NCBI GenBank assembly: GCA_030272155.1
Contig: CP126191.1
Coordinates: 11,031,001 to 11,095,000, forward strand
Source: Tetradesmus obliquus
Lineage: Eukaryota > Chlorophyta > Chlorophyceae > Sphaeropleales > Scenedesmaceae
Direction: 5' to 3'
Length of the DNA: 64,000 nucleotides
The translations under genes and the position numbers were made by a program. The notes under the pieces were generated by a model that saw only the letters and a list, made by a program, of their open reading frames with translations, did no database searches and had not been told where the DNA came from. This document shows positions 10,703-20,621 of the stretch, piece by piece; positions within the stretch are counted from its first letter, which is position 1; each line of letters opens with the position of its first letter.

Positions 10703-13700
10703 GTCAGCTCCTGCGACCGGCTCAGCGTCAGCAGCGCCGCCTGCATCTCTTGCAGCACCTGGCGCAGCGACATCAAGATGCCCGCGTCTGTTCCTGCATC
10801 AGCCAGCTGGCCAGGCAGTCCGCTGCTGATGCTGCCTGGCTCAGTGCTGTTGTCACCCAAGGACAGCCGCAGCAGGCGCGCCGCCAGCAACAGGCTGCGC
10901 GCCACAGCCACAGCTGCAAAGTCGCTGCCATGTTCCCACTCGCCATTGTCGGCGTTGAAACTGCTAGGCAGGCCTGCTGCCTGGCTGCTGCCAGCTGCTC
11001 GGCTGCCGTTGGCTGCGAGCTGCACTCTACTCGGCAGCATCAAGCACGCTGCCAAGGTAGCACCAGTGCTGAGCGCGCAGAGTTCAGGTGCGTGCTGGCT
11101 GCTGCGGCTCGCCAGCACTTTCGTGACGCTCAACCCCAGAGACTGCAGCTGCTGCAGCACCGCACAGCGCTGCTCAGCAGGCAGCCCGGCGAAGGCTGCT
11201 GCTGTCTGCTGCTGCTGATCGATGCGGGCCAGGCGTTGCATCATCCACAGCAACTTATCAGTGAAGTGCCACGTCATGGGGTTGGGGTGGTAGGCTGCTG
11301 CTGCTGCAGGCCAGGTGGTGGGGTGTGCGGCCCCTTGCTGCTGCTGCTGCTGTGGCGCTGCCAGTGAGCGCAGCACAGCCTCCAGCAGTGGCGTAACCAG
11401 GGCAGGCTGCTGCAGCAGCGGCCCCACCAGGCACGCCTCGTCGCCTGCAGCACATGCGATACATGACACCAATGAAAGCATAAGACAGGTGCAATGCGCA
11501 GAGCAGCATAATGCTGCAGCATTTCAGCATCTGAGCAGCTGGCTGGACACAGAGGTGGCAGCTGGCGCAGCACAGACAACAGTGGCTGACAGCGCTGCCT
11601 GGCAATGCCCAGGCTTGGCACGCCACCACAGACCAACTCATGAGCTGCAGGGCTGACCAACTTCAGCCAACCACATGCGCAGAGCGCACAACAGCCATAC
11701 AACCCAGCAACTGCCCCTGCTGCTGCTCTCACCTGGTAGTGTCAGGCGCAGCACCAGTGTTGCCAGGTTGCCCATGATCTCAGCCTTTGCCTTGTCGCCT
11801 GCCGTCAAGACGTCAGGCACGCCTGACTTGCGCGCTTCAGCCAGCGTGTGCAGCACAGAGGGCGCAGCCAGGTGCAGCAAAGCCTCCAGCAGCGCAGGCT
11901 CAGCAGCAGCATGCCCAGCTGCTGAACTGGAGGCCGCATGCCGCGCCTGCAGCGCCAGCAGCAGCAGCTTCAGCGAGGCATCACACACCTCCACGTCAGC
12001 AGGGGCCAGCAGCAGGCCCTCCACCAGCAGCAGCGCCAGCGGCAGCGCCAGGCCGGTGTCTGTCAGGCCGGGCACGGCCAGCTCCTTCTGCTGCTGCCTA
12101 CTGCTGCTGCTGTTGGCTTCCGCGCGCTGCACTGTGAGGCAGTGCACTGCTGCGGTGCTGACTGCGTAGGAGTTGGCCTCATTGGTGCAGCTGCCTGCTG
12201 TGCGGCCTGACAGAGCCAGGGAGTCATAGCCCTGCAGGCCGAGTGCAGCCAGCAGCGCCTCATGGTGGGCGGGGATGGCCAGCTGCTGCTGCTGCTGCGG
12301 CTGCTGGCGGGTCCTGCTGCTGCTGGCTGCCTTACTGCTGCCTGCCTTGCTGCCGCTGGGCGTGCCAGTACTGCTGCTGCTGCTGCTGCTGCTGGCGATG
12401 CCCAGGTATGCCAGTGGCTCCCGGGGCACTGCCGACTTGCCGCGCAGCCAGGCGTGCTGGCGCTGCGCCACGGCTGCTGCATTGGTGATCATGAGGCGGT
12501 GCATGGCGGCGCTGGTGACCAGCTGCTGCACCTGTGGGCTGCCCCAGCTGCCGGTAGCCATGACCTGCACAGCGCACCAGCAGGCATTGCCTGTTTGAAG
12601 TAACTAATGCCTGTACAGCTGCTGGCAAGTAGCGACAAACAGCAGCCATAGACTGACGAGGATAACATGTACGTGCAATACATATGAATGTCGCATTCGC
12701 ATGAGACGCCAGCAAGGCAGCCCGCTCCCATCTCCAACCAGGCATGCCATGCGCTGCACAGCCACTGTGCAAGCATCCTGTGGCGCACAACCCGAACGTC
12801 ACGACAAACGCGTTTACTGTCGATTTCTTGGATGCTCCAATAGCCTGCTTGCATGCAACTGATGCAATTTTCATGTCAACTGCTCCCCTCACCTCATCGA
12901 ACAGGCAGAAGGCCAGCTTGTCAGCCACGCACAGCGCCTCATTGGCAGCAGTGCGCAGCAGCGCAGGGCCATCCAGCGCCAGCGCAGTCACGGCACGCGC
13001 GGCGCTGCCCTTGCGCCTAGCCCCGCTAGGCTCAGCCGCAGGCCCCGGCCCCGGCCACTGGCGCAGCACCGCCCCACACAGGCCCACCACAGGCAGCACC
13101 GTGACCTGCATGCCTGCAGCTGTCAGGATGGGCCCTGGGTAGATGCGTGCGCAGCAGCGCCACAGCTGCAGCAGTGTGGCGCTGAGCAGCTCCGTGCAGC
13201 CGGGCTGCTGCTGCACCACGTCAGGCACGCCGCCCAGCAGGGAGGCCAGCGTGGAGGCCGCGCCAGACAGCGCAGAGAACAGCCCTGTGGGGAAGAACAA
13301 CAGAGGCGGTTGGTTGGTTCTTGTTCAAGCAGGCGGTTCGTTGGTTCTTGTTGAGCGGTTCTTGTTGTGGGCAGGCATAGTCGTGTTTGGCGCACAATCA
13401 GAGCCGGCGTGAGGCAGAGCTGCTGCCATGAGATGCACTGCAGCCGTGGCATGCTGTGCCGTGCTGCACACATGCTGCAGCATGCCATGCCTGAACATGC
13501 CGTTGTGCCGCGGTCTTGCTCCTGGCCGCTGGTCAGGCGACTATCTGACATATCACCACTCACCTTCTGCCGTCATGAGGTGCACCATCCTCACAGCAGC
13601 CTGCCCGCCCTGTGCGCTGCCCATGGAAGTGGAACAGCATGTCACTGAGGCCACTGACAACCATACCAATGGCCTGCAGAGCTAGCACAGGCATGGGGTC

Positions 13701-13961
13701 AGCAGGCCTTGGCTGCCTGGCCTGCACCACCATCACAGTCAGCCCGCCGACAGCAGCAGCGATCCATGCGCGTGGCAGCGCCTGCTCCAGTGAGTTGAGC
13801 TCAGCTGCGAGTGGTGCCCGCCAGCTGGCCACTGCATCGCCCAGCAGCTCATTCGTGGCTGTGATGATGGGGTGCAGCTCCAGCCAGGGTGCCGTGTCGG
13901 CTGCTGCTGCGAGGTCGTTGAACAGGGCTGCTGCTGCAGCGAGGTTCCTGGGCCGTGACAT
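10243..13961 (-). CDS. MYND zinc-finger protein (exon 1 frame conflict)
   Basis: Four exons are seen: 13564-13961, 12893-13284, 11733-12564 and 10243-11444. The last three join in phase with strong GTGAG donors. Most of the roughly 940 residues are helical, Ala/Leu-rich sequence with poly-Gln and poly-Ser interruptions. The C-terminus is a MYND finger with the Cys/His ladder CNNPGC, LCSRCRAARYCCRGC, then Q-H, H and C in QHYKDHRRIC. MYND fingers bind proline-rich partner motifs, and many algal proteins carry one at the C-terminus. The start is the ATG at 13959-13961. Exon 1 is one base too long: its first about 115 codons read in one frame, while its last codons (VRMVHLMTAE) before the GTGAGT donor read in another. 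Either an assembly or sequencing indel lies near 13600-13625, or a small unrecognised intron or a real frameshift is present. Confidence 0.72.
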
Positions 13962-14614
13962 GGAGGGGCTGCTGCTGCTGCCGCTGCTGCTGCTACCGCT
14001 GTGGCCACAGCGCTGAGGACTGGGATGGTTGATGTTGAGGCTTGCTGGCTGTTATGTTCAGGTCACCTGGTGCATGGTAGCACACATAAACGCATTGAAA
14101 AGTCCTTGTGGTGCATAGGTTTTGGAGACAGCTGATGCTGCAAAGCGGCCAATACGCACAACTGCAGTTGCATAAGCGTCACCCCTCCCATTTCAGCCTT
14201 GCAGGTGCTGTCAGTGCTGCCCCTCTGTGCTGTGGCCTACCTGCAGATTGAGACTATCGTGAAGCTGCAACAGTGCCTCAGTTCAATCCCTGCAGTCGTT
14301 GTTCAGAGTTGTGCAGCAGGTCACCAGCTGCAGCATGGGTCACTGCTGCAGATAGCACAAAATCGGGGAAAACCTGAGCCTTCGCACACAGGTATGAAAA
14401 TACAATGCCAACGGACATATTTGTACTCTGATCTGGTTTGTCTAGTGCCAGGTCGCAGCGGACGTGGAGCAGAGTCACTGACGTGGAGCAAAGACCTAGT
14501 GACACCTTTCAGGTGAGCACTGTACCTTCGTTACAGTCCCCACGTACCACGGATCGCAGTCTATAATGTATTTTGAGTATCACGCCGGTCTTTAAGCTTG
14601 TCCGTGACCAGTGC
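13962..14614. promoter_or_regulatory. Divergent intergenic region, MYND / PSTK
   Basis: The two start codons face away from each other with about 650 bases between, so both 5' UTRs and promoters must lie here. A (CTG/CCG)n run at 13970-13998 sits just ahead of the MYND start. No conserved promoter motif is evident to me. Confidence 0.4.
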
Positions 14615-16192
14615 ATGTCAGAAGCTACTGGCCAGCAAGCACATGTGCTGATCGCAGTGCTGTGTGGCTTGCCTGGGTCGGGAAAGACCAGCCTGTGCGA
14701 GGGCCTGGCTCGTGTAGCTGTGCAGCATGGAGGTCAGGTCCTCTGCAACTGCACTTTCTGGAGACAGCTCAGCAGTGGCAGTAGCAGCAGGCTGAATCGC
14801 TGTGTGTTTGCTTGCAGTCAAAGCACACCACCTGTGCCTGGATGCTCTACTGAGGCAAGGCAATGCAGTGCCAAGAGCTGGTTTGAAGTGTGATAGCGGC
14901 AGCAACAGCTGCCAGACAGCAGCGTCCGCAGCGCCTGCTGCTCAAGCTGGCCAGCAGCAGGCTGCTGCCTGCCAACATGGCCAGCTGCCATTCACAGCTG
15001 AGGCATGGCAGGTGAGCCAACAGCAGCAGCATTGCTGCTGCAGCTCTAAATTGAGTTGGAGAACCGGTGCCTGCCGTGCAGAGGTTGAACACTGCCCGCC
15101 CTTGATTCTGCAGGCCAGCAGGCAGCGCCTCCTGCAAGAGACACAGCTGCTGCTGCAGCGTCACAAGGAGCAGCAGCAGCAGCAGCAGCAGCAGCGCATG
15201 CTGCTGCTGGTTGACGACATCAACCACTACAGGAGCATGAGATACGAGTTTGTTCAGCTGGCACGCACATGTGAGCTGCTGGGCTGTGTGCGCGCTTTAC
15301 ACAGCAGGGCAGAGCAGCAGCAACCTCACCCATGTGCTGTTGTGCTCGCAGATGGTGCTGCTTTCCTGCAAATCTTCATCGAGTGCCCAGTGGTGCGTGC
15401 TGCAGCTGCTTCCTGGCGCAAGGGTCGCAGCTGCGTTTGCAGCACCTTGCAGCAGCGAGCTGAGCATCAGCCATACCCCTCCTCCCTTGCATGCACCCCT
15501 CGAGGGCTAGCCAGCACATCCCCAAGCCAGCTTTTCGATCACTGCGCACATCAATCATAGATACCAGCACGCGTGTGAAAACAGGATGTGGGATTATAGC
15601 ATCTAGTCAATGATTCGCTGCTGCCTGGCTGCTGCCGCGCGTCATGCTGCAGGAGCTGGTGCTGGCCCGCAACAGCCAGCGGCAGGGCGCTGATGTCGTG
15701 CCGCCTGCTGTGGTGGCGCAGCTGGCAGCTGCCTTTGAGGTGCCGCAGCCTGACAAGCACCACTGGGAAGCAGCCGCCACACTCACCGTGTGCTGCGGGC
15801 GTGGCAGCAGCAGCAGCAGCAGCAGTAATGCTGCACAGCCCAACATCAGCCACGGTTGCCCACAGCTTCCTGCGGCCAACTGCGACATTCAAGACACAGC
15901 AGCGACTACCGCCACTGAAGACGTGGCAAGCCTAGCAAAGTGAGCGCTTACATTAACCTTGCAGGGTGCCTTCGAGGGTGCATGAAAGGCACACCGGTTG
16001 AACGGTTACACGCAAGATGGAGATACCCTGTCAACAGCAGCTGCTGACTGCAGCGCTGCCAATGCGACACGACTGATACTGCTAGTACAGCAGAGCGGTC
16101 ATAGCTGCCTGTTTTGCTTGGCCAGTGACCTTGTTGCCAATGAGAGTCAACAACTTGTGTGTCCCGTGGGTCAAAGCCATGCTGGTTGCAAA

Positions 16193-16240
<48 letters not shown>

Positions 16241-16918
16241 ACAGTGTGGTGTGGGTGCAGCTGTGTGCCGCCTGGGGCCCGCCGCTGGCGCCGCCACCCA
16301 GCGAGGAGCAGCTGGCGGTACGCCGCGCAGCAGGCAGCGCAGCTAATGCAGCCAGCGCGCTGCACGCACTCGACCTGCGCAGCCGCAGCCTGCTGCACAG
16401 CACGCTGGCGGCGTGTGGCCAGGTGAGAATAGCTGCAAGTACTGGCCTTGCGGCCAGGCAATGGCATTAAAAAAATTCGAAGTGTTGCCCGCTGGCATCA
16501 GCCACCAGTCACCGGTTGCACCTTGATGCAAAGGTTGCACTCATGTGACGCTGCGTTGCACTATGCCAATGAATCCCAACTTCGTTGGCTTGATTTACCC
16601 TAGTGTCTAGAATGCGTGCGGCGCATCCTTCATGCACTGCATACGGCAGCCTCCAAGTTTGTTGCTGGCATCGTGTGGCAGCAATCGAGTTAATCATGCC
16701 GCACCACTGCTTCCTCTGAAACTCCTGGTGATGCTGTCGCTGCTGCTGCTGCCCAGGACAAGCGAGCTGCTGCTGCCGCTGCACTGAATGCTCACCGCAA
16801 GCAGCTGCTGGAGCGGCTGAGGCGGCAGCAGCAGCCTGGCGCTGGTGCTGGTGGTGGTGGTTTAGATGTGCAGCAGCTGCTGAAAGAATTCCAGCAGCTG
16901 TGTGCCAAGTATACATAG
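14615..16918 (+). CDS. PSTK: L-seryl-tRNA(Sec) kinase
   Basis: Seven exons join in phase: 14615-14732, 14818-15011, 15114-15270, 15352-15392, 15653-15787, 16261-16422 and 16757-16918, giving 322 residues. The enzyme phosphorylates Ser-tRNA(Sec) with ATP, the step before SepSecS makes selenocysteinyl-tRNA. Evidence: a P-loop, GLPGSGKTSLC, at residues about 18-28; the PSTK signature LLLVDDINHYRSMRYEFVQLAR at about 135-156, where family members have a DD-x-x-HYRSMRYE core; then FLQIFIECPVELVLARNSQR, matching the phosphate-side RN-QR motif; then PQPDKHHWE; and a C-terminal helix LLKEFQQLCAKYT. Length is close to the family's. Exon 4 is only 41 bases. Exon 1-2 (donor GTCAGG) and the exon 5 donor (GTGTGC) are the weaker joins. 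A long CTG tract forms part of the intron before exon 6. Its presence implies that this alga makes selenoproteins. Confidence 0.86.
16194..16240 (+). repeat. (CTG)n microsatellite in a PSTK intron
   Basis: About 15 uninterrupted CTG units ending 20 bases before the acceptor of PSTK exon 6. It supplies the pyrimidine-containing stretch ahead of the splice site, so length changes could influence splicing. Confidence 0.9.
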
Positions 16919-16951
16919 CGGATGCCTAGAGGGTGCTTCGCGCGGTGGAAG

Positions 16952-16956
16952 TGTAA
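16952..16956 (+). terminator. TGTAA poly(A) signal of PSTK
   Basis: TGTAA lies 34 bases after the PSTK stop codon. This is the usual green-algal polyadenylation signal and is suitably placed, although such a short distance gives a very small 3' UTR. Confidence 0.5.
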
Positions 16957-17338
16957 CAATGAACGCTGATATGTACTGTTGTGACAAAAAGGACCACCCC
17001 ACTGTTATCAGTCACTGAGTGGACACCCACATAATAATAATAGTCTTCTTGTAAGCCATACCTTGTCATCGGCAACCGCGCCCCGTACGGAGCGGAAACT
17101 ACGACTATTATTGCCTCTCTATTGGTGGACACCCACATGTGCCTGCCTGTCACTTGGGCACAAGCACCCACAGCAGGCAGTACCCATGCTGCTGGACATA
17201 CAGCAGTAATATGCATCCAAACATTCATGCTCTCTAGTACTTGGTTCGCGCCGGTTCATAGCTATACCATCCATGGTGCATCATTACCAGCGGCAGCATC
17301 AGCTGCTGCTCTTGCATGTACGCAAGAATGTGCTGCGG

Positions 17339-17777
17339 TCACTGAACCAGCTCAGCCTTCTTGCCAGTCTTTGCAACGGTCTCCAGCACTGCCTGGGGAG
17401 TGACGTTGCCCCGCACAACCACACGCTGCTGCTCCAAGCTCACGTCAAAACTCTCCACTCCTGCAGGGAAGCCAGCGGGAAGCAGCAGCACATCAGTGGG
17501 ACTATCTCTGAAGCATGCATGCAAACTGATCACATGCATCCCTGCAGCTGCAGCTATTCAGCGCAACCGATGAACAATTGCAAGTCGTACGCTGTTAGAT
17601 GCAGTGCTCACCTTCCATCTTCTTCAGCACACGCTCCACTGCTCCACTGCAGCCTGAGCAGGGCATCTCCACCTTGAGCACGACCTGCGCACACAGTGGA
17701 CGAAACACATAAGAACATATGATGAAGTATGAAAGCATACGTAGACGGGATGTGGTGTAGTCATTCACCTCAGGCAT
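17339..17777 (-). CDS. ATX1: ATX1-type copper chaperone
   Basis: Three exons, 17769-17777, 17612-17684 and 17339-17460, give 67 residues, the normal size of a single HMA domain. The metal site is MPCSGC (M-x-C-x-x-C) at residues about 10-15, and the C-terminus ends with [11 protein letters not shown], typical of green-lineage ATX1. It carries Cu(I) through the cytosol to P-type ATPases of the secretory pathway. The first exon is only 9 bases (ATG CCT GAG) followed by a GTGAAT donor. I chose it because it gives the short MPE leader and the right phase into an exon starting VVLKVEM. No transit peptide is present, consistent with a cytosolic protein. It converges with PSTK, whose stop lies about 420 bases away, and is divergent from the coiled-coil gene. 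Confidence 0.9.
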
Positions 17778-18131
17778 TCTGCTGTGGGACTGGGGTGCGG
17801 AGGTGACTTGGGGTGCGTAACTCGTGTGCGGTGGGATCAAGAGGTGTTAGCAACGACTGAAATAGCTGCCTCGATGCAAAGTTCCTTGAACTCAGCCTTA
17901 GGTACATTAGCACACGTAAGCTGTACAGCCGGCTCTAACAGGTAGGCATTTTTCGAATCATTCACCTCGGCAGACGGCCATGAGCACCTTTCAACAAGAA
18001 AATACAATGTTTGGTTGCTCTCAAAGTTTTTTTGTTGAGATCGAAGAGGGCCCCTCACGACCGGCCACCAACACAACAACTGTTTTGTTGAGCCAACGTC
18101 AACTGCAGACAGCGGTCTTGCTGCAGCAGCC
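17778..18131. promoter_or_regulatory. Divergent promoter region, ATX1 / coiled-coil gene
   Basis: Only 354 bases separate the two start codons on opposite strands. A shared or overlapping promoter is likely. The sequence is more AT-rich than the flanking exons, with an A/T-rich patch near 17998-18033. Confidence 0.45.
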
Positions 18132-19352
18132 ATGCCGTCCTTTGAATTAACAGATGGTGTTAAAGCATGTATAGAGATGGCGGAGGCCGCCCTGGGCGTC
18201 AAGAATATCGTGAGTGGTGCTACTACTGCATCTTCTGTATGCACCCACTGCCCTGGCAAATGCAGAGAGTCGACTTGTTTCTGTTTCATGCAGGCCCTTG
18301 AAACACTGTCAGGGGAAAATGACACGCTAAAGAAGGAGAACTCGCAGCTTGTGAACCTGGCCACTGCAAAAGGGGTGAGCTACATTGTTAGAAAGCGCGT
18401 GTATGCCTCCTGCTGCTGCTGGCCGCTGTGCCTGGGCATATGCATGGTTGGTTGCTGTCTGACACGTTGCTGCATGCCAGGTATAAACGTGGCTTGCCAA
18501 CTTGCTTACGTCCTTTGCAATGTTGGTAGTACTTCAGTAATGTACGTTCCTCTGATGCCACACAATGCATGGCATGCTTCTGGGCGTCTTGCGCCCTGCT
18601 GACAGCAAGCATCAGCAACCTGCACCCATCTCCCCACCACGCCTGCTCCTGCAGGGCGACCAGGTGCCGCTGCTGATGCGCAGCCTGGCGCAGGCGCGGC
18701 TGGAGGCGCAGCACGCCGCGCTGGAGGCTGCGCAGCTGCGCTACCGGCTGGAGGAGGAGACTGGGCTGCGGCAGGACCTGGAGCGCGAGCTGGAGGACAC
18801 CGCGGCGGCTGCGCAGGAGCTGTGGGAGAGCATGCAGGTCGGTGGGGTGGGGATGGGGGTGCGAGTGGGGAGACGGGGACGGGTGTAGCGGTGGGGTTTG
18901 GGGTGGGAGTGGTGAGGGTGGGGACGGATGTAGCGGTGGGGCGGTGCTGAGCGCATCGCAGGAGCTGTGGAAGAGCATGCAGGTGTGGGTGATGGGGGTG
19001 GAGGTGGGGGGTTGAGGAGGGGGAGAGCATGCAGGTGGGTGGGGTGGGGATGGCGGCGCAGATGGGGGCGGTGAGGCGGCGCAGGAGCTGTGGGAGTGCA
19101 TGCAGGGGGGGAGGGGGGCGGGATGGGGCAGGGGAGCAGCTTGCTGCAGCAGCAGCAGCCCCTGGCTGCAATGCATGCTACATGGTTTCTGCTTGGGGGT
19201 GCACTGCCCGGCAGCAGCGCTGCATCTGCCGTAAGCTCACATGCAGCCTGTATCGAGCACCTCCCTCATGAGATTGTGCGTGCCATCTGACCGGCTGCGC
19301 TTTTGGCTGCGGACTAGATGCTGGCCCCGTTCTAAGTCCGGATGCGCCAATT

Positions 19353-19385
<33 letters not shown>

Positions 19386-20621
19386 AGGCTGTGTACAGTG
19401 AGGCGGCTGACAGCAGGGCTCCCAGCAGGGCAGGCAGTGCCGCCTCTGATGACGGCTGGGGCACCCCACCAGGCGCTGCCAGCCCCACCAGCAGCACAGC
19501 AGCAGGCCTCACCCTGCAGCAGCAGCAGCAACAGAGGCCGCAGACGCCCCTGCAGCAAGGGATAGCCGCAGCAGCGGCAGCAGCGCTGGCGGCAGCAGCA
19601 GCTGCTGCAGAACAGCAGCAGCGGCAGCAGCAGCAGGGTGAGGCGGGCAGCAGCCGACCCGCCACCCATGTGCGGCTGACACTGCCGGGCACACTAGCTG
19701 CTGCTGCTGCTGCTGGCGGTGATGAGGCTGTGGTGGTGGAAGGCATTGCCCCTGCTGCAGCCGCTGCTGCTGCCGCTGCTGTTGGGCTGCACGTGCCGCT
19801 GACTGGCATCCTGACGCCGCTTGAGGACAAGCTGCAGTCGCTGTCCAGCAAGCTGGTGGTGAGTGGCTTAATTGAGAGGGGTGTAGGCAGCAGCTGTGAG
19901 ACAGGTATGCCTGTGCAGCAAGCAGTTGCGCACACGGTGCAAAGGGTGTTTGCGGCGACGCATGAGCAAGGCAGCTGCGTATGTGCGTGTATACAGCAAG
20001 GCACGTACATGGGAGTTGATGAGCTTGCGCACAGGTCAAGATGCGTGTCATCTTCTAGTGCGCTGGTGATGGTAGTGCACAGGTGCAGCTGCACTTCTTC
20101 CCTGTGCCCGCTGCCAGTCCCAACACACCTTGCAAACATGTGTACTTTTGCTGCCGCAGGGCCTGGTGTCCTGGCTGGATGCGCGTGACACTGCCTCGCC
20201 AGGCTCCACACCCCGCAGCAGCAGCACCGCAGCACCCACGCGCTACAGCACGCCCAGGCTGGCCACAGCAGCAGCAAGCCCGGCGGGAGCAGCTGCAGCG
20301 GGCGGCAGCGCCAGCAGCACAGGGCTGCGGCTGGGGCTGCTGCCCCTGGGGAGTCCTGCGGGTGGCAGTGGGGAGCTGTACGGTGTTGCTGCTGCGCTGG
20401 ATGCTGCTGCTGCTGCTGGCCCTGACAGCCCAAGGAGCAGCGCTGCCAAGCGGCGGCCCAGCCCCCGCATGAGCATGGCGGCATCACTGGCTGCTGCTGC
20501 TGCTGCTGCAGGTGCTGCTGGCGCTGATGTTGACACAAAAGGGGGAAGTGGCGCAGCAGCTGCAGGCAACGACACTGGTGCCAACAGGGCGGCGGATGTC
20601 AGCCGCGTGAAGGACAGCTGA
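18132..20621 (+). CDS. Coiled-coil, Ala/Gln-rich protein of unknown function
   Basis: Five exons fit in phase: 18132-18209, 18294-18374, 18655-18837, 19388-19858 and 20160-20621, giving 424 residues. Residues about 27-115 have heptad-like, charged helical sequence (TLSGENDTLKKENSQLVNLA, then RSLAQARLEAQHAALEAAQ and a run rich in Glu, Arg and Leu ending ELWESMQ), indicating a coiled coil. The remainder is low-complexity Ala, Gln, Ser and Gly sequence with a short conserved-looking island, LTPLEDKLQSLSSKLV|GLVSWLDARD, around an exon joint. A structural or scaffolding role is likely, but I do not recognise the family. The intron after exon 3 contains degraded copies of that exon's 3' end. Open sequence after the stop (MSWEEWRQHLSVFPR near 20646) hints that the true 3' end may include further exons or that a frame error exists. 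Confidence 0.68.
18838..19130 (+). repeat. GT-rich tandem repeat with exon-derived 21-base cassettes
   Basis: The intron after exon 3 is built of G-rich GTGGGG-type minisatellite sequence. It includes copies of the exon's last 21 bases: 18962-18982 (one base changed, flanked by AG and GT), a partial copy at 19021-19034, and 19085-19105 (flanked by AG but followed by GG). The parent copy ends at 18837. Confidence 0.8.

Noticed and set aside
10189..11367. Plus-strand open frame of 392 codons
   Set aside because: Antisense to the last exon of the MYND gene, which has a conserved zinc finger; its Cys/Ala/Gln runs come from the CTG tracts.
17001..17120. Possible tRNA or other structured RNA between PSTK and ATX1
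   Set aside because: I could not fold a cloverleaf with the invariant D- and T-loop bases here, or anywhere else in the window by eye.
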